Assembly: GCA_037389465.1 (NCBI GenBank)
Contig: JAZARR010000082.1
Location: 4,018,501 to 4,082,500 of the forward strand
Direction of reading: 5' to 3'
DNA from: Baylisascaris procyonis
Taxonomy: Eukaryota; Nematoda; Chromadorea; Rhabditida; Ascarididae
Length of the DNA stretch: 64,000 bases
The position numbers and the translations under genes are program-made. Positions within the stretch are counted from its first letter, which is position 1; each line of letters opens with the position of its first letter. Below are positions 1 through 11,746 of the stretch, one piece after another. The notes beneath the pieces are model-generated. The model ran no database searches. It was not told the DNA's origin and was given only the letters and a program-made list of their open reading frames with translations.

Positions 1-1298
1 TATATATATATATATATATAATGAAATCGTATACAACCTTTTGGTAAAAAAGTGCTCTATGATGGCAACATACATCAGCATCTTTCGATGCAGCTGTAAT
101 ACCTAGTGACTATTGTGTACCCCTTTTCTACCACCCCACACCGTTGCGGTTAAATTTCCTAGTTTCGGTGACTGCAATTTATTCGCCCGTTCTCAATAAA
201 TGCTTAGATGTTTTACGCAGTTTTGAAAAACTTGTAGTTGCAAGATGATTGGTGGCGAGGCGTATCGATGCGTATCTATGATTATTTCAAGTCGGAAACT
301 AATAAGATTATGGTTATGGAATTTAGTGAGTGTAATATGCGCCATACCATTTTTCATGTCGATACACTGATTATGAATGCTCTTTATGCGTATAAAAGAG
401 CTAAAAAAAGTTGCACATATTTTGCGATTTGAAAACAGAGATATTATTTTGCATATGTTACTTTAATTGGTAACTTAAGATACCTCCCAGGTAAATGAGT
501 CTGAAGGCGCGTATCATAATAGCAAATGGGCAACTTTTCGCTGTATTACGCGGGTCGCTATGAAGGCGTCATGTCTGAGTGTGTATGTATGCGTCTGTTT
601 GTCTGTCGGGTATTTTCAGCGGGAGGTGGAGTTGCAAAATTGACGATGTACCATCAAGGGATGACCTCCCACACCGCCTATAACGTTGCTTCATAAAATT
701 GGAAAAGGGTTCCATGCATTAAAAGATGCTTAAGACTTACAAGCATCTTATGTCGGTCTGGGCTTCTCTTTACATTACCTAGGTCAAAAGAAGACGGTAT
801 ATTATAGAATTATTCAAGCTGCTACCTATTTGAGATATTAAATCATTAATTCATAATTTTCATATAGAAATGAATTTATTTGCTTAGTGAATCAGAAATT
901 CAATCGTTCACTATTTTCGAAATATTAAAATGCCTTTTTGAACTGGAAAATTGGACTTAACTATGCAAACGAATTTATAAACGAGTGTAGTTATCGATCA
1001 ATGGATACAATAATAAAAGTTAGAGGCAAAAACCAAAAAAAGAATAATAAATCGACGAAACAATTTAACTTAAATAAAAATATGTAACTGAATTGTTGGA
1101 GTGGCATAGAATAGTGATTAAAAAGAAGAAGACTAAGCACAATGAGAGACGTGGCAGTGGTGACATTCGTTTCATTGCTATGCACTGATCAGAATTGATT
1201 GTGCCAACAATATGATGCGATATATTTGTGCGTTTAAAGTGGCAGCTAATAGACAAACATGTGTATGCATTCATTCACATTGAACACATTCCACGACA
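1..1298. other. 5' flank of the MCFD2-like gene, no gene seen
   Basis: The window opens inside a (TA)n tract (1-20). The remainder is AT-rich with no exon that could be supported. The immediate upstream sequence of the 1299 start has no obvious TATA box and no spliced-leader acceptor within 20 bases of the ATG. Confidence 0.6.
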
Positions 1299-1770
1299 AT
1301 GACATCCTATATAGCGATACTCTTCGCTTATTCCTCTATACTAATGCATTTGAATGTTGTTCATCTACAACAACAACCTACCTCAGGTTTGTGTCTTTTC
1401 TACTCATATAGACCTGTAATAAGATAAAGGTGAAAACAAAGTGTTCCCCCATTTGCTCTATCCCTTCTCCTTCCTTAACGACTGAAAAAGACGAGGATGG
1501 ACGGAGATATTAAAAATTTTTTTGCTGTGCAATAATGATTTCTACTATTTTGGCTTTCGTTAACACTTGTTTCCTTTATCACTATAATAAATTTCGCCGC
1601 ATTACTTCCCGATCATTGATTACGAATTTTTGAAAGTTTGGTTTGCCTTCAACAAAAAATATTTACTATTTGATCGTTTCGGCTCACGTTTCATTTGCTC
1701 ATCGCAATGATCTCCTTTAATCACACAACTCATCCCGAATGGGTAAATTCGAACGCTCTTTTATCTTTAC

Positions 1771-1827
<57 letters not shown>

Positions 1828-3541
1828 GAGTGATATATCATAAAGATTTCACTGCGCGGTAAATCCATATGATCCCAAAAAGGAAACTTTTAGCCGATCA
1901 TGCGCCACACAAATTCGCTGCCAAAGAATCAATCCATGATAAGGAGTAAGTTTTTTATGCGCTTCTTTAATTTACAAGTAACAAGTTGACTCATAAAATT
2001 AGCCTTTTTACTAGTAATACAACATATTTCACCAAGTTTTTGCGGCTCTTTTTTCAACCTATTAGATTCAGGCAATTTTTAAAGTTTTTTAAATTGATAT
2101 TTTAGAAATTTTCCACTGTAATATAATTAATTAATTTTAGTACTTTTGCATTTCATTGGTCCTCTCAGTTCCATTTATTTATCATCTGTTCAAACACGTT
2201 TATCACTTATTATCTTATGTTCATGACCAAGAATGTGATCTGAACTCTGAGAAGGTATTCCTCAGGGCTTCAGTGATTTTTTTCAGCGAAATTTTAATTT
2301 CAAATTAGAATATACTCTTAAATATGAGTATACAGTCCAAGCATTATCTGCCGTTTTACCAATAAACACTGTAATAGTCAATAACAGATATGCTAAGATA
2401 TCGTCCTCATATCTGTGTTTTGCCTGGCTAATATATATTTTTATGCAGATTTATTTACGCCATTATGCAAATTACTTCATTCATAAATATAGTTCTTCAG
2501 CATTATTATATTATAATCGTTTACAACTTTGAGAAATATATAGGATTTACATTACTAAAAATTAACGAAGCTGAAAATTATTTAAATTTCCTTCTTGTGG
2601 ACTCAATTTTTATGAATTTACTTGAAAATTCTCCATTACTGCATTCTAAAAAAATTTACTCGATAGTAAACCGATAAATACACTAATTACTGTTTATACA
2701 AAAAAATATCGTATAATTATAGGCATCTAAAGCAACATTTGGAAAATAAAATAAATATAGATAAGGAATGGGATCCGGAAAAAGAATCATTTTATTATTT
2801 CTCGATGAATGATCTCAATCATGATCAACGCATCGATGGTCTTGAAATCATCAAAGCTATCATACATACACATCCTGGTAATACATATTCTTTTATTAGC
2901 TATACCAAATTTTGATCGCATTGAAGCATTTAAACATTCGATTGAGAAACTCGTTTCGGTTACGTCTAATGTATTGAAATTGGCCCTCGAATGCATCAAA
3001 TATATCGTATAATGCACAAATAAGCGCATTTTTAATAAAAAAAACCCTCCCCCCTCCTCACTTTTATAGTATTCGGCATTTGTCGTTATTCGATTATTGA
3101 GTGAACTTATATATATGATCATAATTAGATCGTTAAAAAATGTTTTTAAATTATTGAATATTAAGCGTTCTCATTTCTTCTAATAGTAGAAAAATGTTGA
3201 AAATTTGAGGATTTTTAGGGATCATTTGCAGTATTAAGTTAGAAATTCTTTTAAAAAGGAGATATATTGCATAGATAAAAGAAGCTTAAAACACTCCATA
3301 TATAAGAAGTCCCCGCATTCGAGCTTCACAATTCTTTACCTCTAATAGTTCTTTTTCTAGTTAGTATTTTATGTAATAATTACATAGTAATTCTATTTTA
3401 GAAGATCCAAACCCAACAACGCAGATGTCTGAAAATACTCTCGAGGAAATGGTCGACGCAGTCCTTAAGGATATGGATGTTAATAATGATGGTGTAGTTG
3501 ATTTTGTTGAATACACACTCAAACAAACGCATCCAAAATAA
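1299..3541 (+). CDS. MCFD2-like secreted EF-hand protein, 4 exons, 144 aa
   Basis: The exons are 1299-1386, 1894-1945, 2723-2877 and 3402-3541. All introns are GT-AG and every phase joins cleanly, giving 435 nt including the stop. The product starts with a hydrophobic signal peptide (MTSYIAILFAYSSI...) and a short linker. A stretch containing SIHDKEHLKQHLE follows, resembling the HDQEHIMEHLE segment of MCFD2. EF-hand loop 1 is residues 77-88 (D77, N79, D81, D85, E88). EF-hand loop 2 is residues 124-135 (D124, N126, D128, G129, D132, E135). Human MCFD2 is 146 aa with the same layout. In vertebrates MCFD2 binds Ca2+ and the lectin LMAN1/ERGIC-53 to carry glycoprotein cargo from ER to Golgi; the same role here is inferred. 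AATAAA signals lie at 3616-3625. Intron 1 holds a (TA)n tract. Other secreted double-EF-hand families are the main alternative. Confidence 0.9.
1772..1818. repeat. (TA)n microsatellite in intron 1 of the MCFD2-like gene
   Basis: An uninterrupted alternating AT tract is followed by a GTATATA extension. It lies between the first two exons of the MCFD2-like gene. Confidence 0.97.
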
Positions 3542-3625
3542 TCGTTATCACTTTCATAAATATATTTTCATTATATTTGTTTTTTTTTGTTGTTGTTGTT
3601 TAATTTGTGGGTTAAAATAAATAAA

Positions 3626-5016
3626 ATTAAAAAAAAAATTTTTTTTTCTTTTGTTTTCAGTAAATGAAATGCGCAACACAGCTAATGAGCATTCGAGTAA
3701 ATTGGGGGAGAAATCTTTGATGCATTTAGATTATAATCAATTCTTTATTTAATGCAAAATTCTTGTTTTGAAAGTTTAGATCTACTAGGATTGGGATAGA
3801 TGAACTGTTCAAAAGATTCGGCGATATATTGCTTAGGAATATGGGTTTTCGCAAAGATTGATGCAATTTTTGATGGTACATTCCGAGAAAATTGTTGTGA
3901 TGAAATTGTTGTGGAGTGTATTTATTTAATAAGCATAAAAAAATATGAGTGATAATCGAAAATTTAGCAATACTTAATTAAAACGGCTATCTGAGAGTGA
4001 TATGATAAACAATTTATTCTAGAATTGATGCACAACTGATCAATAAATCGTTCAGTTGAGAATGGAATGTAAGCTGAATTTTGCTGGAATATTTTTTTTG
4101 GACAGCTATTCAAATAAAAGCTGATTAAATCTCTACGGAGGGATTATGCGTCAACGGAAAAATCAGCAACTGATAAAAAAGAGTCTCATAATAAAAGAAA
4201 TCCCTCAGCAATATCGGCTCATTCAAGAAGGTAATTCCATTTTGAGTTTCAATAATCCGCGTTATTAAGGCCTGATATGATAAGAAGTTAGTGAAATTTT
4301 TGTGTAAAAAAAAAAACAAATCTGCGAGAATGAAGCCAGTCATGCAGAAATGAGACGAGAATTTCTGCTTGCTTAAGGGCATGAAGATTTCCGGAAGGAG
4401 GAAGGAGTGGGCTAAGGGAGAGGAAAGAAGGAAATAAATAACACCTCGCTTCCTCATTTTAGGTCTCAATCTTTGCCCGCAGTTTCTCAACTATAGTGAA
4501 AGAAATGAAAATGCCAATAAAATATGCTGATAGATGACACAATTAAATCGAAAAAGACTCTCATCGAATATAATTGTTGTGATGAATATTCAGCTATGGT
4601 GTATGTTTATAATCTCGGAAGCAGCTTAGGATAACGTACGCATATCTGCGTTGGTATTCTGCGTAAATACATTCATAACACAGCTCTCATCGCTTATTGT
4701 TTTGTATCAGCGTTGACTAATATTGCTCTACAATAACAATAAGCTACTTCCGATTAATAACTTTTTGAATTGATAAAATTCTATAGTAATTTAAAGGAAG
4801 AAATGAGATTCTTTATCCCATTCAACATCTCAAACAGTTATAAATATTATCGAGTAAAAATTTATTCAATTTTTTCGAAAAGAAAATCTTATTCAGCTTG
4901 AATTACCTCCAAAAAACGTTGATGAATTCATTTCTTTGTTGTTTTTCGATGTAAATCATATAACACAACTCTTATTAGATAGGTCGATTCTTGCTAACGT
5001 TTTAAAAATATTTCAG
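3626..5016. other. spacer between the MCFD2-like gene and its pseudogene
   Basis: AT-rich spacer with no supported exon. A 31-codon frame at 4534-4629 encodes a hydrophobic signal-like peptide (ending IQLWCMFIISEAA) and sits where a first exon of the duplicate would be expected. It lacks a donor in the right place and its similarity to the real exon 1 is marginal. Confidence 0.5.
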
Positions 5017-6797
5017 TTAAATATATGCGGAAAAATTTTTCTGCAAAGGAATTAATTCATGATGGAGAGTTAAATGTTTACGCGTTTTTTTTTGCGAATG
5101 GTTACTGCCAGTTTTTTATACTATGTCTGTAGATATTAACTATTTTTCTCTTTCTACTTTTTGCCTTCGTGCACTTTTTCACGTCTTTCATGATCATAAA
5201 TTTTTTCGATTTGTCATGGTACTCTCTAAAATCAGTGGAAATGGCACTCAGATTAATGAAATTATTTCAGGATAGGTATTTTCTATTAAATGATTGAGAG
5301 TATGTGCTGTAATGTATTTTTTTTTTTTTTTTGCAGTGTTCAAAGATGCAAATATCTTCAAGGAATACTTTGAAATATGATAGAAATTGAAGTGATACGT
5401 TTTGATCTGCTTTTGCAAATAAGCTCCGCAAAAATGCATTATTGATGACATTGCGTTGTGTATACATGTGCCGGCCTGTTGTGTTGTCTGTCTGTCAAAT
5501 ATTCGCAAAACGCGAGGTAATGAAGTTGGAATTACGAAAATTCGTTTATACAGTGTTTACTATATTATAGTTTCATACGCATTATTTCATTTCTATACAC
5601 ATAGACGAGTCAGAGAAAAGTGAGTCTTCTAGAGTAAATGTGTTGCCGATGGTCGGATTAGTTATATTACATGAAGGCGTTGTTCTGTGTATTTCATATC
5701 TTTTAACTTGTGGCCGACTTTTCGTTGTTGGCAGCTATCTGCCTCTTATTTCTCGCTTTTTTTTTTTTAAATCTTTCCTTTTAAATTGAGTAATGATGAA
5801 CAAATCGTATCACTATGATAACCTACGCGTGACCGACCTATTGATATCAGTTCAATATTCCTGTTTCATCTTTACTTATCATATTATTACCTCTTTACTT
5901 AGTTCCTATTTGGGTAGACGCTTATCACAACTCTCAACTATTAATGATTGTCATGTAATTAAGATGCCATTTGAAGCGTTATATAATAAAAAATATTCCA
6001 TTGTAAAAAGAGATTGGCGAAGTAAGCAGTACGTAAAAGAAAGTACATCGTTCCAATTCCTATGCAATGTCTAACGGATGATAAAGTCCATCGAATTAAT
6101 GGAGTAATATAAGCGAATAGGTAAAAACTATTTATTTAACTCCTTTATTTATATTAGATTGTAGGGAATGGAATCAGTTTTACTCGGAGAGTGAGACTTC
6201 TAAAACTTTTCTTGACCACTTCGCTAGTATTTAGCCTTCATCAGAAATTTGGAAAAACTGTAAAATTAATAAATTTTCTGCTTGCATTTTATTCCCGTCC
6301 TTTTCTGTAGGGTAATCATTTGGGTGAATTGGTTTTTGAAATAACTGGAAAAAGATTTTTCTATTACATTTCTAAAATATTTTCATCGAATATTCAAATG
6401 CCATTTCGTTGCTTCTCAATAAAAATGTCAAGCCACTACAGCGTCTTGTTCTTAAAATCTAACTGCTAGAGAAAAATCAGTTTTCCTATATATGTCTTTG
6501 TGAATTTCTGCTTGTAGCAAAGAATATTGGATGAGAGTATAAAATATAAAGCACAATTTATTTTATTTATATAAAGTATGGCATGTACAGATTAATCACG
6601 TTAATAAATTCGAAATGTATATTTTAGATTTTTGAAAAAAAAATTTAGCGAATAGAATTGATATCAATGAAAGATGAGATATAACGAAGCAATTGTTCCG
6701 CTACTTTTCAGTGAGCCACCTCAATAAAGACTCGCATATCGATAACCTTGAGATTTTGAAGGTGATAACGCAAGAGTATCCGAATGAGGCAGATTAA
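5017..6797 (+). pseudogene. decayed tandem copy of the MCFD2-like gene (exons 2 and 3)
   Basis: Segment 5017-5068 is flanked by TTTCAG and GT and is 52 nt long, exactly like exon 2 of the upstream gene. It reads FSAKELIHDGE against FAAKESIHDKE. Segment 6628-6783 corresponds to exon 3 but is 156 nt instead of 155, so it carries a one-base insertion near its A-rich 5' end. In it, NRIDINER is followed by TGA at 6675-6677 where the intact gene has TGG (W63). Reading then resumes in the same frame with KQLFRYFS and the EF-hand remnant LNKDSHIDNLEILKVI. The first calcium ligand of the loop is His instead of Asp. The donor at the 3' edge is AT rather than GT, so the frame runs on to a TAA at 6795. 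No copies of exon 1 or exon 4 were recognised. An unrelated fragment at 4534-4629 encodes a short hydrophobic peptide but does not align convincingly. It is a relic of a local duplication with several independent lesions. Confidence 0.82.
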
Positions 6798-7327
6798 TAC
6801 ATTTAATATTTCTATGCTGATTTCGTTCTTTGAAACAGAGTGAAAGTATTTCCCGCATATCGCTAACAAACTTCCTAATTCCCTCTTTCTGGATATATGC
6901 CCCATTGGGGTCAACGGATGTTCGTTGGTTCAGATCGCGTCCGTAGATAGTCTCTTTCACTGGCCAACAAATATTGCAAATTACTGAAGTGGTGAAAAGC
7001 ATTCTAAAACTTAACATATAATAACAAATTCAAGATAAAAGGTTATATCGTAAAGTAGTGCAAAGATTGCAATGCTAAAGCAAAATAATTTGCATATGCA
7101 AAGTGCAGTGCAAAAAAACATCGTAGCTGTACTCAGTTTTCATTATACACTGTACCCGATATGAAAGACATTGTTTTAAGTGTTTAATCCATCTTGAATT
7201 TGAATGCGCAGGAATGTGCTTTAGGGATTTATGGTAGTTTATGAAAGAGTGCGGGTTGATTAAGAAAATTGGCGAAACGCATTATATTTGAGCCATTCGG
7301 GCATTATCGTTTTTATTTATGCTCATC

Positions 7328-10300
7328 TCAACTAATAATAAATTTTGTTACAACGGCAAAATGATCGGATGGATAGTCATTATGCCAATGATATGGTTTA
7401 GGCCAAACCACATCACGTCCTTGATATGTATACGAATTGATCGGCTCTAATAATGGACTCTTATAGAAAATAAAGTCGATTCGATCCTGAGGTTCGGGTA
7501 TTGTCCAACCCCAACCAGCGCTAGTTGTCTTCTCGACCGTTGACCATGTGTTACCTGAATAATATGTGATTGATTTTAATTAAGGAGACATCGAATTAAT
7601 AATATATATAGAAATCCATGAAGTGGTTTAGGTTGAAGAAGGTAGAAATAGTAGCTTTTCGGTGTTTTAGGTTCACATAGTGCTAGGAAATAGTGGCTTG
7701 GTTGTCAAATGAAGTTTTTGTATTTACTGAAGCAAAACGTTTCAATTTTATAATCTGACAGCAATTTGCATACCGGTTTTGAGAAGAGGATTCGGATGTA
7801 GTTTCCGGAAGGAATCCTCCATCGCCGCTTCACCTTGTAACATCTTTGTTGCAGGCCAATCGAATACCCAACCGCCATGTAAATCTCTGGATTTGCCTTA
7901 TTTATATAATAAAAGACAATATAAAATGTGAGAATTTATTTAAAAAATTCTATAAAAAATGTTTTTTATCTTAAATCGCAAATCAATCGACACTAAAAAC
8001 CCAAGGATGCGACTAAGATTCGGTGCGCATTACTAAAGTGATAGAGAGAATGACAGTTTAGATTCCCTGCTAGCAATACCTGAAATCCCTTTCCTCTTGA
8101 AATATATCTAAATACATCTATTCTTCTGAAATTTGATCGAGTTTCCCTCTCTCTATCCCTCATTTCCAATTGTTCTCACCAGCACTATGAAGCTATAAAA
8201 ATGCCAGCGAATCGTTGGCTAGTTAGCACTTCATGAAACGTCACTAGAGATGATGATTATAGATAAGTAAAGTTGAGTTGTAATTTTACGGCTCTAAAAA
8301 GAAATATTTTTTGAAAGAATTTTGCCACGAATAAGACACACTTAATATATTTTAAACTCATAGTGCATTTCTTATAAAATATGTTTATGAGTGATAATTT
8401 GTGTCTTTCTACTCAACTCACTTTGTTTCTTCGGTCCAATCGAGATGTGAAGGAGCATTGAAATCACCACAAACAAGTAATGGCTCTTCTTTAGATCTTT
8501 CGAGTGCTTTACGAAAACCATCATCGAGAATAAATTCACGCATATTCTCGAATCGACCTTTAAAGTTGATTTAATGAAACAATAGAGTTTTCATAATGAT
8601 TATAGTTTAGCGAATCGATACGATCGATCATTGAAGTAATATATTTGCATATTTCTGATGTCGTTAATAGATACATATGAAACGTCACAAACGCAATACT
8701 CTTATAAATATAGCAGGAGCTCAAGCTCAGTCTACGAAATTCCTGATATAAACTCCACCTCGAGCTCGGTTCTTCTCCGTTCCACCTCCCTCTCCGATCC
8801 CCCCTTCATATCCCCACCTTAAAAGACATCTACACTTCAATCCTTGTTCGTAGAAACTGTTTCAACATTTAGCCCTGCCACTCAATTATATCCTTTTTAA
8901 ATCCAATCTCTCTTCAGATGTAGTCCCATATATACGGGTCGTTACATCGCAAATCGCAGAACTGAACTAGTGCTCGTATGATGCAGAAAAGTTTACCATT
9001 TCCATCAATGTTCCTTTCGCCTGCCATAATTTGTGTCGCATATGATACTAGTTTATTATTTGCCGCATATGGACCATATGATCTAAAAATAAAAGTTATT
9101 TGTTGCCTCGCAACGGCAGGAAAATGTATCGTTTTTCGTCGTTTAATCAACTTCATATTGCGCGAAGAAAATTTTGCTACACGAGAAGCATCTTTATTTC
9201 TCTTCACACCATATTAAGCTCAATATCAATATCTACTACATTAGCAATAGTACTTTTGAATATTTTTACTAATAAACTTCTATTTATCAATTACGCAAAT
9301 TGAAAATTTTGAAATTTTTGAGAGAATTTCAGAAATCAAATCACAAAATGAGAGCTTCAATCAGTGAATAAAACGATAAATGAATCTAACTTCTTTTTTT
9401 TTTTTTAAATCTCGATTGAAATAGATAGTGAAACGAGAATAATCGTTGATAATACATAAAAATAGCTTGCATCTTGCAAAAATTAACGCTAAAGATTCTA
9501 TATCTTAGTGCAAAAGCATATTCCCGATTAAATTCTTTGTTGAACTCTCCAACTTAGCCGATGCAATCACTCTGTATCGTTTTCTGGATGTTCTAGTTTG
9601 ACAAATTATAGCTAAAAAACTATTGCCTCATATTACCTGTAATCGAGATGAAGACTATAAATTTGAATAGTACGATTGTTAATAGGTAATAAAATTTTTG
9701 CACCAACACTACGCGCCGTTGTTGCAATCGAATTATTAATAATCTGCAAATTTAAACAATTAATTGCAATTGCATTTAAAAACGATTAATTTCAGAGATA
9801 AAACAATCACTGTAATTTAATTAATTAAATAAAAGTCAAGAGAAAAGAACGTGTTGTAGGTGATGATCAATATGTGATTTTTACAATTCTATCGATCATA
9901 TCATTCGATATAATTAATTCTCAATAAATTATATGAGCATTGCAATGGTATAGTCATATTCATCCAATCAACTACTTGCATTTCCTCGAACCAACATTGC
10001 AAAATACGATCCTGGCCAAAATACGATCCTGGCCAAAATATGATCCTGGCCAAAATACGATCCTGGCCAAAATGCGATCCTGGCCAAAATACGATCCTGG
10101 CCAAAATATGATCCTGGCCAAAATGCAATCCTGGCCAAAATACGATCCTGATCTTGGGTATAGTAGTGATTTTGTGGTGAAGATTGTCATATTTATGATT
10201 GAAATATCTATCGCAGTACTTTTATATTGATATGTATGAGTGACTCACTGGATGACGAGTAAGAATACCAGTGTCTGGATATGAATAGTTATTGGCCACT

Positions 10301-11746
10301 CCCGTCCATCGTGTGCCAAGCATTTTGACCAACTGACCGATCACCGCTTCATTTTCGATCTCCTAAAAATTTGCATTCCCTATGGTATACATTCAGACAT
10401 TTACTGATTGCATTACTATTTGAATAGAATAGTATCCGATCTCTTCAAGTTGAATGAATTATACAAGGTGGAAGAGGAAGAAATGAGTGGTTCGATGGAA
10501 TTACTCAATAATACTTTCAAACGTAATGATCGGCCATATGGATAAATTCGTAGCTCTCTTTGTTTGATATGTAGAGAATCAGATGCCACAAAGACAGAAG
10601 TCGATGATAGCTTGCTTGCTGATGTTTGACTTTCATGCTAACAAAGAAATTTACCGCGATCTACGTGGTACTTAATTTTCATCTTAGGAAGATTGCTGAA
10701 CTATGCAGTCTATGACTTTTCCATTCCACATTCATTTATGATTGTTGCCGCAAAGGTTTTTTTTTTTTTTGATCTCCTTATCAGTGAAAGGTTCTTCCCT
10801 CTATTTGGCTATGAGCCTGCCGGTATCCTATTCTGCTGTAGCTCCTATAGCTCCGATGTTGCTGCCTATTTTATTTTAGTTGTCTATTTATTGTTGCTAA
10901 CGGATTAAAGTTAAATGAAGTATCTTCATTGTAGAGGTTAAACATGCCTCCATGCTATGCATTCTTGAAATATTTTTTTTGAATTCCGACTGAAAGCTGG
11001 AACTTTTGTCGGTTTTCATTAGCCAGAAAATATTGGTCGGCGGATCTTTTTTTCGACGGCCGCCAAATTTCTGTTCTAAGAGGATGCACTCGGTTGGTAA
11101 GCGACAAACATCTTTGAATTTATATTCGATTTCAAACTGATTTCACAATTCCCTCGGTTCATAATCGACCGAAAGAAGTTTCGGTTTGTAACCGAAGGTT
11201 TGAGATATAGGGCATCGAATTCTCAACAGAAAAATTCAGTGAAATTGCTCAAATATGGAGGAGGGTTGAAGAGAGGTGGGAACACGGACCGTGTTCCAAG
11301 CACCTATCGACTTTCTCCTTATTTATTCAAAAGCATTGTGGGGATGTAACAGAAATTTTTTTACTTGTCACCTTTTTTGGGTGATAAAATAAAAAGCAAA
11401 CATACGTTTACACCAGATGCACATATTTTTATAACAGAATCGGCGCAAATTATCGTTGGCTGTATTGTTTTGACGTTTACTATAACATAAGCCTTAATTG
11501 TATATGGCTGCCTTTAAGTAATAACTTAAATGAAAGGTATTAAGGTTGTAAAAATACCTGTAATGCGACAATATCCGGATAGACATAGGAGATGTGTTTA
11601 GCGACTTTGAACAAACCATTTTCGACATTTTTCCCTGATTGCCATGTATTGAAGGTCATCACGGTAAAATAGTTGTGTGAGACTGGTAGACATTCAACCA
11701 GAGAAAATATGACGTATAGGAGCAGCAATAATTGATAGAACCACAT
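7328..11746 (-). CDS. secreted endonuclease/exonuclease/phosphatase (EEP) family protein, 7 exons, 323 aa
   Basis: Exons on the minus strand are 11746-11558, 10362-10249, 9743-9637, 9082-8997, 8557-8422, 7886-7774 and 7554-7328. Phases are consistent throughout (972 nt). The ATG at 11746 opens a clear signal peptide (MWFYQLLLLLYVIFSLVEC). The EEP signature motifs follow in order: TFNTW (N33), ALQE with the exon-junction glutamate E64, SLHLDYR (H133), GDFNAPSHLDW (D197, N199), DRIDFIF (D272, D275) and SDHFAV (D312, H313). These are the metal and catalytic residues of the DNase I/AP-endonuclease/sphingomyelinase fold, so an active metal-dependent phosphodiesterase outside the cytosol is expected. 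The substrate (DNA, RNA, lipid or inositol phosphate) cannot be told from sequence. An AG eight bases before the ATG could accept a spliced leader. AATAAA lies just past the stop (7317-7312). The exon 6 acceptor (7887) was chosen by phase, because an AG 12 bases upstream breaks the frame. Confidence 0.92.
10001..10153. repeat. 17-bp minisatellite, nine copies, in intron 2 of the EEP gene
   Basis: Nine uninterrupted 17-bp units (consensus aaaatacgatcctggcc) run from 10001 to 10153. Units differ almost only at positions 5-8: TACG, TACG, TATG, TACG, TGCG, TACG, TATG, TGCA, TACG. The last unit also ends in gatc. Because 17 is not a multiple of 3 and the unit has no stop in the frames used, long open frames appear on both strands. 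These are by-products of the repeat and not genes. Confidence 0.97.
11062..11200 (+). repeat. copy A of a probable diverged dispersed repeat
   Basis: This stretch, rich in CCGA/TCGG motifs, aligns with the reverse complement of 23591-23800. Over about 60 bases around a shared gttggtaa core, roughly two thirds of positions match by eye without gaps. Both copies end in a TTTCGGT...ACCGAA element. No coding frame or clear terminal repeats were seen, so it may be an old non-autonomous element. The alignment was done by hand and is only suggestive. Confidence 0.4.

Noticed and set aside
8914..9303. Long frames on both strands over EEP exon 4
   Set aside because: Only 9082-8997 on the minus strand is coding; the extended frames run into introns or are antisense shadows.
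10001..10153. A CRISPR-like array
   Set aside because: Units are contiguous with no unique spacers, and the host is eukaryotic.
9901..10230. Three open frames on both strands reading repeated ILAKIRSWPKYDPGQN-type peptides
   Set aside because: They are produced by the 17-bp minisatellite inside the EEP intron; the period not divisible by 3 spreads the same peptide over all frames.
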